Shown here one piece after another: positions 26,830 to 35,167 of a stretch of 49,170 nt of DNA. Both the position numbers and the translations under genes were made by a program. Each line of letters opens with the position of its first letter. Position 1 is the first letter of the stretch. The notes beneath the pieces were generated by a model. The model searched no databases and was not told the origin of the DNA. It was given only the letters and a program-made list of their open reading frames with translations. Source of the DNA: Aridibacter famidurans (GTDB lineage Bacteria; Acidobacteriota; Blastocatellia; Pyrinomonadales; Pyrinomonadaceae); contig JAGFIQ010000157.1 of assembly GCA_024103495.1 (NCBI GenBank), positions 1 through 49,170 of the forward strand, in the 5' to 3' direction.

Positions 26830-27284
26830 TATCTCTCCTGTCTTTCCGGTCCCTGACGGGGTCCTCGGACGCCTCACGAAATGCGCCGATCCGGCCTCTC
26901 CGCGGAACCTGATCTTACGTGGTTTCTATTTCCCGGAATTTACCGCCGACGGAAGCGAGCGGTCCGCAGTCTGCCTCAGGAACATCCGGAGCCGGACTCT
27001 CTTCTCCCGTCTGGCGGTCTTACCTGCATAACACCGCGGGGACTTCGATAATGACAGGAGATGAGTTAGTCGAGTCTGTCGAGTCTATCGAGTCTATCGA
27101 GTCTATTGAGTCTATTGAGTCTATCGAGTCTATCCAGTATATCGGGTTTGTCGGGTCAATCGAGTCGGGAGTCTCTGCAGTCCGCAGAGCGGACATTTGC
27201 CTTTAGCCCTGGGTGGAGCGAAGCGAAACCCACGGCACGAGTCGTCCGATCCTCCGGAGCCGCTTTAGCGGCGACACATTCTTT
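26830..27284. repeat. Intergenic 9-bp-period array and hairpins
   Basis: No gene. A 9-bp array of GAGTCTATC/GAGTCTGTC units runs from 27064 to about 27165 (11 units, some GGGT variants). A CCCTGGGTGGAGC...CCCACGG hairpin is at 27207-27235, and GCCGCTTTAGCGGCG at about 27259-27273. Confidence 0.8.
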
Positions 27285-27420
27285 GCCGCCGTGATGTGCG
27301 GTATGCCTCCGGCTTACCGTAGAAACTCTCGCAATAAAACCCGCGGAGGCTCAGCCTCCGCGGAAGATCTTATTAAAGCGCGACGCCGGAAAGGCAAGCC
27401 TTTCCGCACATCACGGCGGC
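27285..27420. mobile_element. Multi-hairpin element with 17-bp terminal inverted repeats, copy 1
   Basis: A 136-bp element bounded by a perfect 17-bp inverted repeat (GCCGCCGTGATGTGCGG at 27285-27301 and its complement at 27404-27420). Inside are three further hairpins: a CCTCCGG-based one next to the left end, a 23-bp palindrome CCGCGGAGGCT-C-AGCCTCCGCGG at 27341-27363, and GGAAAGGC-AA-GCCTTTCC at 27388-27405. It encodes no protein. Copies are at 48234-48440 and 49119-49170. Confidence 0.85.
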
Positions 27421-27580
27421 AGAGCCGCGCGCCCATACTCTTTTCCGGCTGGATCAAATGCGGGCTCGGTGACCGTGGGTGGCGCCCTTCGGGCTTACAC
27501 ACGGCTAAATGCACGTGACCGCTACGCGGTCGTCCCCCTCCTTTCTTTCCTTTCGACCCGTTCGTGTTTAGAATGTCCGC
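27421..27580. repeat. Intergenic sequence before the 152-residue protein gene
   Basis: A CCGTGGGTGGCGCCCTTCGGG... hairpin family copy at about 27474-27506 and 'gaccgctacgcggtcg' at about 27519-27534. Nothing else is recognised. Confidence 0.5.
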
Positions 27581-28039
27581 ATGCAGCTAAAAGGGTCGCG
27601 GTTCGATCGCCCGGGCGAGTACGGAGACTTCGCGTGGATGATCAAACAGACGGAGTACTCAGACGCACTCTTTATCTTCAACGATAACGAAGAACAGTTT
27701 CTTGCCTATCGAAGCGACCCGCGGCCGCCGTGGGCCTGCACAGAAGGCGGCGGCAATGCGGTGATCCGGCCGTATCAGTGCGAAGATCCACCCCGCGCGG
27801 CGGGGATCCCGACCGGGACCTCCGGCCGCGGCTATCAAGAGCTCGACGATCATGTCAGGTCGATGATCGACCGGGCGATCTCAGATATCGGGGAGCTGCT
27901 CGAAACGGGAAGGTACAAGCGGGTGTTCTACAGTTCCGACGGCAGGGGAGGCCTCGGAACCGGAATATTCGAAGTAGGTGAAGACGTCAAGGCGTATGTG
28001 ATCGAACGGCTCGAAGCGATCGGCGATCAAGTAAGCTAG
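27581..28039 (+). CDS. Uncharacterised protein (152 aa) with a C-terminal 'SSDGRGGLGTGIF' motif
   Basis: I do not recognise the family. The 152-residue cytoplasmic protein has an N-terminal block (GDFAWMIKQTEYSDALFIFND), a loop GGGNAVIRPYQCEDPP-RAAGIPTGTSG, and a C-terminal block ending YSSDGRGGLGTGIFEVGEDVKAYV. The Gly-rich loop after an Asn pair gives it a macro-domain-like look, but this is a weak impression. A broken copy of its C-terminal 38 residues is found at 33061-33177, so the family occurs at least twice here. It lies 60 bp upstream of the yhaO-like gene on the same strand and may be co-transcribed. Confidence 0.7.
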   Translation: MQLKGSRFDRPGEYGDFAWMIKQTEYSDALFIFNDNEEQFLAYRSDPRPPWACTEGGGNAVIRPYQCEDPPRAAGIPTGTSGRGYQELDDHVRSMIDRAISDIGELLETGRYKRVFYSSDGRGGLGTGIFEVGEDVKAYVIERLEAIGDQVS

Positions 28040-28099
28040 ATCTAGCGTCCCAACCCCCTTTATCCTCTTCATCCCTGTTCACGCATTAATGTAAGGCCG

Positions 28100-29362
28100 A
28101 TGGTCAGATTCATTCATTGCTCCGATCTTCACCTCGACACGCCCTTCAAGGGCCTGACGAGGCGCGATCCGGCGCACGCCGAAAGGCAACGAAAGGCCAC
28201 GACCGAGAGCTTTTCGAGGATTATCGACCTGTGCATCGAGAAGAACGCGGATTTCCTGATCATCGCCGGCGACATTTACGACAGCGCGAACCGCTCCGTC
28301 GCCACGCAGATCGGCTTTGCGAAAGAGCTCAGGCGGCTCGAAGACCGGGGCGTCCACGTCTTCATCGCCTGTGGAAACCACGACCCTTTGACGGACTGGC
28401 TTCCCGCCGCGAAACTGCCCGAGAACACCTGCCGCTTCGTTTCCGAAAGGGTCGAGCGAGTCCGGCTCGAGAGGGACGGGCAGGTGCTCGCCGACGTCTA
28501 CGGGATCAGCTTCGGGGAAGAACGCGTGACGGAGAACCTTGCATCGTACTTCACGCTCGCCGATGAGCCCGCGCCGGTCAGCATCGCGGTTCTCCACGGG
28601 ACCGTCGGCGCTCCAGGACCGCACGAACGTTACTCGCCTTTCAGGGTGGAAGACATAGAAACGAAAGGCTTCGATTACTGGGCGCTCGGGCATATTCACA
28701 AGCGCAGCATCGTCCGCGAGGCTTTTCCCGCGATCGTCTATCCGGGCAATCCGCAGGGCCGCGACTTTGGCGAGACCGGGCCGAAGGGATGCGTGTATGT
28801 CGAGATCGAGCCGGGGTTAGCGCCGTCCGTCGAGTTCATTCCCACGCAGACGATAAGGTTCGAGGACGTGACGGTGAACATCTCCGGTGAAGAGGATTAC
28901 GAGAGGCTCGGATCGCTCGCCGAAGAGCTGCCGCGAAGGGTCGCCGATTACGATCCCGAATCCGGATACGTGTTCAGGATCAGGCTCGAGGGCCGGACGC
29001 CGCTCGATCCGGACCTGCGGCGGGAGGGCGAGGCGGAAGCGCTTGTCGAACAGATGAACGCTTCGGCGGCGGGCGTCGCAGGCGCCGCGTATGTCGACAG
29101 CATCGAGATAAGGACGCGTCCGGATATCGATCTCGAAGCGATACGGGCCGCCGGCGACTTTCCTGCGGAGGTTCTGAAACTCTCCGATGCCTTGCGCTCG
29201 GATCCCGGAGAACTTCACGCGCTTTTCGAAGAGGTCGGGGCCGAGTTCCGTTACGGAGCGGCGCGCAGGGAGATCGGGTCGCTCGGCGGTGAGCGAATGA
29301 AAGAGATCCTGGAAGAAAGCACGATGAAGCTGCTGGGCAGGCTTATGGAGGACGCCGAATGA
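28100..29362 (+). CDS. YhaO/SbcD-like DNA repair metallophosphoesterase
   Basis: Calcineurin-like exonuclease of the Mre11/SbcD superfamily, 420 residues. The phosphoesterase motifs are all present: D9 and H11 in CSDLHLDTPF, GDIYDSANR, CGNHDPL, VLHGTVGAPG, and ALGHIHKRS. A capping region follows from about residue 250. Length and layout match YhaO rather than E. coli SbcD. The stop overlaps the start of the next gene, a YhaN-like ATPase, by 4 bp (ATGA), so the two act together. The complex should process DNA ends; exact substrate is not known for this branch. Confidence 0.92.
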   Translation: MVRFIHCSDLHLDTPFKGLTRRDPAHAERQRKATTESFSRIIDLCIEKNADFLIIAGDIYDSANRSVATQIGFAKELRRLEDRGVHVFIACGNHDPLTDWLPAAKLPENTCRFVSERVERVRLERDGQVLADVYGISFGEERVTENLASYFTLADEPAPVSIAVLHGTVGAPGPHERYSPFRVEDIETKGFDYWALGHIHKRSIVREAFPAIVYPGNPQGRDFGETGPKGCVYVEIEPGLAPSVEFIPTQTIRFEDVTVNISGEEDYERLGSLAEELPRRVADYDPESGYVFRIRLEGRTPLDPDLRREGEAEALVEQMNASAAGVAGAAYVDSIEIRTRPDIDLEAIRAAGDFPAEVLKLSDALRSDPGELHALFEEVGAEFRYGAARREIGSLGGERMKEILEESTMKLLGRLMEDAE

Positions 29363-32331
29363 GGATCCGCGAGATCCACATCGACGGTTTCGGAGTCTTC
29401 AGCGGTTACTCGCTGACCGGCCTTGGACCGGGCGTCAACATCATCTTCGGGGTCAACGAAACCGGAAAGACCACGCTGATGAAGTTCATTCGCTACACGC
29501 TTTTCGGCTATCCGCGCACGGTCGACGACCGCATGGCTCCCCTCGAAGGAGGCGTTCACGGCGGACGCGTTGTGGTCGAAACGGCGCACGGCGTCTACAC
29601 GATCGAGCGCCGGAGCGGGCCCAACGGAGGCCCGATCGAGATAATCCCGGGCGCGCCAGTCTCGGCACTGCTCGGATCGGCGAACGCGGACCTGTTCAGC
29701 AATGTCTACGCGTTCTCGCTCGACGAGCTCGTCGGGCTGGATTCGCTAAAGGCCTCCGGAGTCGAGGACCGCATCTTCTGCATCGGCCTCGGCCTGGGCG
29801 GCCGTTCGATCAACGGGATAGCCGCGGCACTTTCCTCTTCCGCCGAGGCTTTTTACAAACCCAACGGCCGCGTGCACAAAGCCGCCGATCTTGTCCGCGA
29901 GATCGCGACTCTCACCGAACGGATAAACGAGATCAAGGGCCGGCTCCCGATCTACAGAAGCCTCGCCCGTGAGATCGCCGATCTCGAGAAGCAGATCGCG
30001 GCGACCGACTGCGAGATCGACGCTCATCGTGCCGAGCTGAAACGCTCCGAACAGCTTCTCGCCTGTGTACCGTATCACCTTGAGATCAGCAGCGCCGGGC
30101 GCGAGCTCGATCAAATCGAAGAGATCGAGGGCCTCTCGTTCGACATAGGGTCCGCGTACGCCGAGCTCGTCCGCCGGCGCGAGGAAAAGGCGTTGGAGCT
30201 GAAGTCGGTCTTTGAAGGCTCCGGCGATTCGCCCGGGATAAACAGGCTGCTCGACAAGGTGGGCTCGGTCTCTCTGAACGAAGATCTTCTGAGCCGGTCG
30301 GCCGGCGTCGAGTTCCTCCGCGGCAATCTGGAAGCGTATCTTCAGAACGTCGACCGTCGCGCCGAGGACCTGGAGGGTGCGGCGGAGATCGAGGAGCAGG
30401 TCGCTGGTTCGATATCGGAGATCAACCCGGACTGGACGGTGAAGGACCTCGAACGTTTCGCCGGCGCGGTCGTCATTCTGGACCGCCTTGAATGGTTCCG
30501 CGACACGTTCGCGGACGTCGAAGAAGCCCGCCTGAGGCTTGAGGCCGAGAGCGATGCGGAATCGAGGCGCGCGTCGGTCCTGACCGTGCGCTCTCTGTTC
30601 TTCACCATCGCCGCGGTGCTGGCGATCGTGTCGATACCTCTGTTCGTGAACGGCGAGTACATCTGGGGAGCGGCGTTGCTGGCCGCCGCGGCGGTGATCG
30701 TCGCCGGGAGTTTCTACGTCGCGTCGGCTTTGAAGACGACCACGGCCGACGAACGTCTCATCTCGCTCAGGCGGCGGAAGGCCCAGCCGCTCAGGTTGTC
30801 GTACGGTTCGTATCTGCGGAGCACGCTGAAGCTCTCGCCCGAGCTTTCGCCGGACAAGGCGATCGAGGTCGTCAAGGAAGCGTCGCGTCTTCGGGACCGT
30901 TTGAACGAGGCAGACCGGGCGAGGGAACGGATCGCGGAAAGGCTCGATCCCTCGATCGAAAGGTTCGAGTCCGAAACGGAAGCGATCGCGGACTCGGCCG
31001 GTGTTGCGATCGGCTCGGACCACGCCGCGGCCGCGCGGGCGGTGATCGACGCGTTCGATAACGAGCGCCGCCGGTCTGAGGAGCGCGAAAGGCTGCGCGA
31101 GCGGCTCGAGGACCTTGAAGCCCGCGCGGATGTGGTCGTCGGCAATGTTGCGGAGATCGAGGCCGATATCGCCGAGCTGTTCTCCGCCGCCGGCGCTTCC
31201 GACGGGGACGAGTTCCAGCGGAAGATCGCCGGCCATCAGCGTGCGGCAGAATTGCGCGAGGCGGTTTCGGCGGCGAGGCTTTCGGTCGCGAAGACCGTGG
31301 GCGACGCCGACCGTGTGGACCGCGTGCTTGCGGAACTGGCAAGGACCGAAAAGGCGGACATCGAGCTTCGGGTCGAGCGTGTCTCGACGAAGATCGCGGA
31401 CCTTGAGGCGTCCAGGGGCGGATCGAAGGAAGAGCTCGGAAGGATGCGCCAGAAGATGAGCGACATCGAGGGCGAGACGGAGCTGACGGAGCTTCTTTCG
31501 GAGCTTGAGACGTTCCGCACCCGTTTGAGAAAGGGCCACGAAGAGTGGCTCGCGAACCGCGTCGCGCTGAAGCTCCTTTCGCGCGTGAAGGAAAGCTACG
31601 AGAGGGAGAAGCAGCCGGCGGTGATCCGGAATTCGGGCAGGTATTTCCGGTCGATAACGGGCGGCGCGTACGAGCGCGTGAGCGTTTCGATCGAGGACGG
31701 CACGGTAGCGGTTTTCGATGAGCGGCACGCCGCGAAGTCGATCGGCCAGCTGAGCCGCGGCACGAAGGAGCAGCTTTTGCTCAGCCTCAGGCTCGGGTTC
31801 ATCGAGGAGTACGAGAGGGAGTCGGAGCCGCTTCCGGTGATAGTCGACGATGTGTTCGTGAACTTCGACGAGGCACGCGCGGAAGCGGCGGCGAATGTGT
31901 TCTGGGAGTTCGCGGCGGGCGCGGACGAGTCGGCTTCCCGTGAAAGGCTCCGTGCGGAGGAATTGAGATCATCGGCGGCGGGCCTGTCGGGATCTTCGGC
32001 CGGATCCTCGTCATCAGGTTTTTCATCCGGCACGTCCTTCCGTTCGGGCGGCTCGCCATCCGCGATATCATCGTCGCCGTCCGACAGGCCGGCGGCGGGA
32101 TCGAACGGAGGCACTGGCTATTCCGGGCGGATCGCGGATCGCACGGGTAGTTCGACTTCTGCCGGGCAGCTCGCAGAACACGGGGGAGCCTCGGCATCCG
32201 CCGGGCGGATCGCGGAACACGCCGGCGGTTCTGAAGGGACCGCCCGCCAGGTGCTGATCTTCACCTGCCACCCAAGGACCCGCGAGATCTTCGGCGACCG
32301 GAACGTGAACCTGATCGAGGTCGACCGCTAG
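29359..32331 (+). CDS. YhaN/SbcC-like SMC-type ATPase with a Ser/Gly-rich insert
   Basis: A 990-residue partner of the preceding nuclease. Walker A is GVNETGKTT (31-39). Long coiled coils run about 165-300 and 480-745. Two adjacent membrane-type hydrophobic segments lie near residues 408-455 (RSLFFTIAAVLAIVS and WGAALLAAAAVIVAG), as in other YhaN proteins, placing the coiled-coil tip at the membrane. The signature motif QLSRGTKEQLLLSLRL and Walker B PVIVDDVFVNFDEAR follow (about 825-840). Between Walker B and the H-loop FTCHP (near 972) is a low-complexity Ser/Gly/Ala insert of about 110 residues (about 858-965). This insertion at the heart of the ATPase head is unusual. Confidence 0.9.
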   Translation: MRIREIHIDGFGVFSGYSLTGLGPGVNIIFGVNETGKTTLMKFIRYTLFGYPRTVDDRMAPLEGGVHGGRVVVETAHGVYTIERRSGPNGGPIEIIPGAPVSALLGSANADLFSNVYAFSLDELVGLDSLKASGVEDRIFCIGLGLGGRSINGIAAALSSSAEAFYKPNGRVHKAADLVREIATLTERINEIKGRLPIYRSLAREIADLEKQIAATDCEIDAHRAELKRSEQLLACVPYHLEISSAGRELDQIEEIEGLSFDIGSAYAELVRRREEKALELKSVFEGSGDSPGINRLLDKVGSVSLNEDLLSRSAGVEFLRGNLEAYLQNVDRRAEDLEGAAEIEEQVAGSISEINPDWTVKDLERFAGAVVILDRLEWFRDTFADVEEARLRLEAESDAESRRASVLTVRSLFFTIAAVLAIVSIPLFVNGEYIWGAALLAAAAVIVAGSFYVASALKTTTADERLISLRRRKAQPLRLSYGSYLRSTLKLSPELSPDKAIEVVKEASRLRDRLNEADRARERIAERLDPSIERFESETEAIADSAGVAIGSDHAAAARAVIDAFDNERRRSEERERLRERLEDLEARADVVVGNVAEIEADIAELFSAAGASDGDEFQRKIAGHQRAAELREAVSAARLSVAKTVGDADRVDRVLAELARTEKADIELRVERVSTKIADLEASRGGSKEELGRMRQKMSDIEGETELTELLSELETFRTRLRKGHEEWLANRVALKLLSRVKESYEREKQPAVIRNSGRYFRSITGGAYERVSVSIEDGTVAVFDERHAAKSIGQLSRGTKEQLLLSLRLGFIEEYERESEPLPVIVDDVFVNFDEARAEAAANVFWEFAAGADESASRERLRAEELRSSAAGLSGSSAGSSSSGFSSGTSFRSGGSPSAISSSPSDRPAAGSNGGTGYSGRIADRTGSSTSAGQLAEHGGASASAGRIAEHAGGSEGTARQVLIFTCHPRTREIFGDRNVNLIEVDR

Positions 32332-32610
32332 CCCGAGGTACGATAGGCTTCAGCCTGTCGATCCTGTCCGATAAGCTTCAGCCTGTCGATCCTGTACGAT
32401 AAGCTTCAGCTTGTCGCCCTGTGGGATAAGCTTCAGCTTGTCGGGAAGAGGAATTCACCACAGAGAGTACGGAGAACACAGAGGGAATTCAGGAGAGATT
32501 CAGTTCTACCCCCGCCGCTCTATGCTTCCTATGCTCTCTGTGGTTATATCTTCTGTTTCCGATCCGCGCACGACACGCCCGAAATGTCCGATAAGCTTCA
32601 GCTTGTCGGT
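32332..32610. repeat. Palindromic-element array at 28-bp period, plus CACAGAG module
   Basis: Directly after the yhaN-like stop, four copies of the CGATAAGCTTCAGCCTGTCG-type palindrome start at 32341, 32369, 32397 and 32425, exactly 28 bp apart. Then a module of about 155 bp begins CACCACAGAG (32456) and ends CTCTGTGGTT with the tail ...CGACACGCCCGAAATGTCCGAT, closed by another palindrome copy at 32588-32609. Confidence 0.88.
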
Positions 32611-33060
32611 TAGAGGAACTCACCACAGAGGGCACGGAGAGCACAGAGGTAATTGAGGGTAGATTCTGTTCTACCCCCACCCCTCTCTGTGCGCCCTGTG
32701 TTCTCTGTGGTTTAATCTTCTGTTTCCGATCCGCGCACGACACGCCCGAAATGTCCGATAAGCTGTAGCTTGTCGCCCGCCGGAAGGCGGGAACCTGCCG
32801 CCCGGGTACGATAGCCTTCAGCCAGTCGCGCCGGACCGCACGCGTCCCGACTGGAGCGCGGGCGGCCTGCCCGCATTTAGCGCGAAGCGCGAGCAGTGTC
32901 GCGAACATTCCGGACCTTTTTAATCAATGGCCGTAAAGTCTGGAATTCGGAGTCACGAAGACTCTTCTTTTCAGATTCGCGCTTTGCGCGAAGATCCGCG
33001 GCGGAACCTTGCGCTGTGATATATTCGCTCACTGCTCACTGCTCACTGCTCACTCCATCA
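32611..33060. repeat. Second CACAGAG module and further repeats
   Basis: The module of the preceding entry is repeated at about 32622-32775, with the same internal phrase GATCCGCGCACGACACGCCC and the same palindrome at its end, so the segment 32454-32775 is a tandem duplication of roughly 168 bp. Then come another palindrome-like copy at about 32808-32828, a 'gactggagcgcgggcggcctgcccgcatttagcgcgaagcg' module (32850-32890), and GCTCACTGCTCACTGCTCAC at 33029-33056. No gene. Confidence 0.8.
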
Positions 33061-33177
33061 GTGTTCTACAGCTCGGACGGCAAGGGCGGCCTCGGGACCG
33101 GTATATGCGAAGTGGCGGAAGAGGTGAAGGGGTATGTTGTGGAGCAACTGGATTCGGTAGAATTGCAGAAACACTGA
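33061..33177 (+). pseudogene. C-terminal remnant of a homologue of the 152-residue protein
   Basis: The frame VFYSSDGKGGLGTGICEVAEEVKGYVVEQL closely matches the C-terminal end of the protein at 27581-28039 (VFYSSDGRGGLGTGIFEVGEDVKAYVIERL is the counterpart, given here only as pieces). Upstream of VFYSS the sequence is GCTCACTGC repeat instead of coding. So only the last 38 codons of a second copy remain, next to the restriction-modification island. Confidence 0.75.
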
Positions 33178-33203
33178 GAAAATCGAAGACGAAGAAGTAG
33201 TAA

Positions 33204-33665
33204 GTGTCCAATAGGAAAGGTCAACCAGAAAAGAGATCCTATCTAAGGGATGGGCGCGCACCCATTCCTGAAAAGGAAGTGACCTCACGGGTCATGAGCG
33301 CCAATAAGGCCAAGGATACGAAGCCCGAGATCTCGTTTAGAGAAGCATTGTGGTCCGCCGGAGTCCGTGGGTATCGACTGAACTGGAATAAGGCACCTGG
33401 TCGACCGGACATTGCATTTCCCGGCAGAAAGGTCGCAGTATTCGTTCACGGGTGTTTTTGGCACCGGTGCCCGTCATGCAACTATCCCCTTCCAAAGAGC
33501 AATACAGAGTTCTGGCGAGCAAAATTCAAGCGAAATATTTTGCGAGATCAAGCAAAGAAAGAGAAGCTGGAAGCCCTTAACTGGACAGTTCTCACGGTCT
33601 GGGAGTGCGAGATCAAAGACAAGATTCGGAATCCTGTGCGGCGCGTTATGAAGATGTTAGACTAG
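33204..33665 (+). CDS. vsr: Very short patch repair endonuclease (Vsr)
   Basis: Nicks DNA 5' of the T in T:G mismatches that arise when 5-methylcytosine deaminates, starting very short patch repair. The length, 153 residues, matches Vsr. The diagnostic segments are VMSANKAKDTKPE, GRPDIAFPGRKVAVFVHGCFWHRCP (metal/zinc and catalytic region, here cited in two parts: GRPDIAF with the catalytic Asp, and HGCFWHRC), and the SNTEFWRAK block. Start is the GTG at 33204; an internal ATG (33294) would delete only the variable N-terminus. It precedes the cytosine methylase by 67 bp, as expected for a DNA-5mC system. Confidence 0.93.
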   Translation: MSNRKGQPEKRSYLRDGRAPIPEKEVTSRVMSANKAKDTKPEISFREALWSAGVRGYRLNWNKAPGRPDIAFPGRKVAVFVHGCFWHRCPSCNYPLPKSNTEFWRAKFKRNILRDQAKKEKLEALNWTVLTVWECEIKDKIRNPVRRVMKMLD

Positions 33666-33732
33666 CCTCCAAACTCTCACAGCGTCTCGTTCTCAACGAT
33701 AGACGAAACCTCACGATTAAAAGGAGTAAAGA

Positions 33733-35136
33733 ATGAAGAAGAACTCGAACTCACAACACGAGCTCAAAGTAGTAGAACTTTTCGCCGGAGTAGGGGGCTT
33801 TCGGCTAGGCCTTGATGCTGCAGGCAATTCGGAAATCGCATTCAACACAATTTGGAGTAATCAGTGGGAACCGGGAAGAAAGCGCCAGGTGGCTTCAGAG
33901 ATATACTTGAAAAGGTTCTTTGAAGACAAAGGTATCGATTACAAGAATCGCGTGCGAAAAGTTAAAGCAACTTCAGAAACGCCAGAGAAGGAAATCCGCT
34001 ATGCGGAGAGCGATGGAGGCCTTGCACATGTTTGTGGTGACATTTCAGCGATCGATGTCGATGAAATACCCGAACATGATTTGCTTGTTGGCGGCTTTCC
34101 TTGTCAAGACTATTCAGTCGCGAAGACATTGAACCAGGCGGATGGAATCGTCGGAAAGAAAGGTGTGCTTTGGTGGGAGATCCATAGAATTCTTCGTGAT
34201 GCTGAAAAGCGGCCGTCAATGCTATTGCTGGAGAATGTGGACAGGTTGTTGAAATCACCGGCTACGCAACGAGGAAGAGACTTTGCGATCATTTTGGCTT
34301 CACTCGCTGACTTAGGGTATGCGGTCGAATGGCGAGTCATTAACGCAGCAGACTACGGGATGCCACAGCGTCGACGTCGAGTCTTCATTCTCGGCATTTT
34401 GGAAGGGACGGAGGTTTACGAGAACATGCTTGAGAGTAACAAGTTTGAGTGTTTGTACAGCTCTGGCTTGCTGGCCACGGCCTTTCCTGTCCTTCCACCC
34501 AACGAAAACCCTCTTGATATGCCTGACCTCAATATCGCTGGTGAACTTCCCTATATTTCGGAACACTTCCCCCATCCCACTAAGGCGGTCGCCTCACCGT
34601 TCCTCAAAGCGGGCATCATGGTTGAGCGAATGGTCTGGACACGTGACGTCACTCCAGATTATAGGGGAAAACGTGTCACATTAGGGGAAGTCCTTGAACC
34701 GGATTCGAAAGTTCCACCGGAGTATTTCATTGAGGAATCAGATATTCCGAAATGGGAGGCTCATAAGTCAGCGAAGAGTGAGCGCCGCGAGAACAAGAAT
34801 GGTCATAAATATTTCTATTCAGAAGGATCGATGCGATTTCCGGATCCGCTTGAGGACGCTTCCAGAACGATTGTGACCGGAGAAGGAGGCCGGAGTCCTT
34901 CTCGCTTCAAGCATGCTGTCAAAGCCGGTAATGGAAAGCTGCGACGGTTGCTGCCAATCGAGCTTGAACGCTTGAATTGTTTCCCTCATGATCATACAAA
35001 AGCGGATGGCGTTTCGGACACACAAAGGGCGTTCTTGATGGGGAACGCACTAGTGGTTGAGATTGTTGAACGGATTGGAGTCGAAATTTTGGAAAGGCTT
35101 TCACAGCAGAGTGAGAGCTTGAAAAAGGCCGCGTGA
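33733..35136 (+). CDS. DNA (cytosine-5-)-methyltransferase
   Basis: Modification enzyme of the restriction-modification island, 467 residues. AdoMet motif I is LKVVELFAGVGGFRLGLD (residues 11-28), the catalytic PCQ loop is GGFPCQDYSVA with C124, ENV is in LLLENVDRLL, and the QRRRRVFILGI motif VIII follows. A target-recognition region covers about 270-390, and GNALVVEIVERIG is the final motif X. The start has AAAAGGAG six bases upstream. Given the Sau3AI-type endonuclease immediately downstream (31-bp gap), it likely protects GATC-like sites by methylating the C; this specificity is inferred. The gene is AT-richer than the flanking chromosome, which suggests recent acquisition. Confidence 0.95.
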   Translation: MKKNSNSQHELKVVELFAGVGGFRLGLDAAGNSEIAFNTIWSNQWEPGRKRQVASEIYLKRFFEDKGIDYKNRVRKVKATSETPEKEIRYAESDGGLAHVCGDISAIDVDEIPEHDLLVGGFPCQDYSVAKTLNQADGIVGKKGVLWWEIHRILRDAEKRPSMLLLENVDRLLKSPATQRGRDFAIILASLADLGYAVEWRVINAADYGMPQRRRRVFILGILEGTEVYENMLESNKFECLYSSGLLATAFPVLPPNENPLDMPDLNIAGELPYISEHFPHPTKAVASPFLKAGIMVERMVWTRDVTPDYRGKRVTLGEVLEPDSKVPPEYFIEESDIPKWEAHKSAKSERRENKNGHKYFYSEGSMRFPDPLEDASRTIVTGEGGRSPSRFKHAVKAGNGKLRRLLPIELERLNCFPHDHTKADGVSDTQRAFLMGNALVVEIVERIGVEILERLSQQSESLKKAA

Positions 35137-35167
35137 ATTTAGATTACCGTTTAGAAACGAGAAAGTA

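Noticed and set aside
29746..31728. 660-codon minus-strand frame
   Set aside because: Antisense shadow of the yhaN-like gene caused by high GC at third positions.
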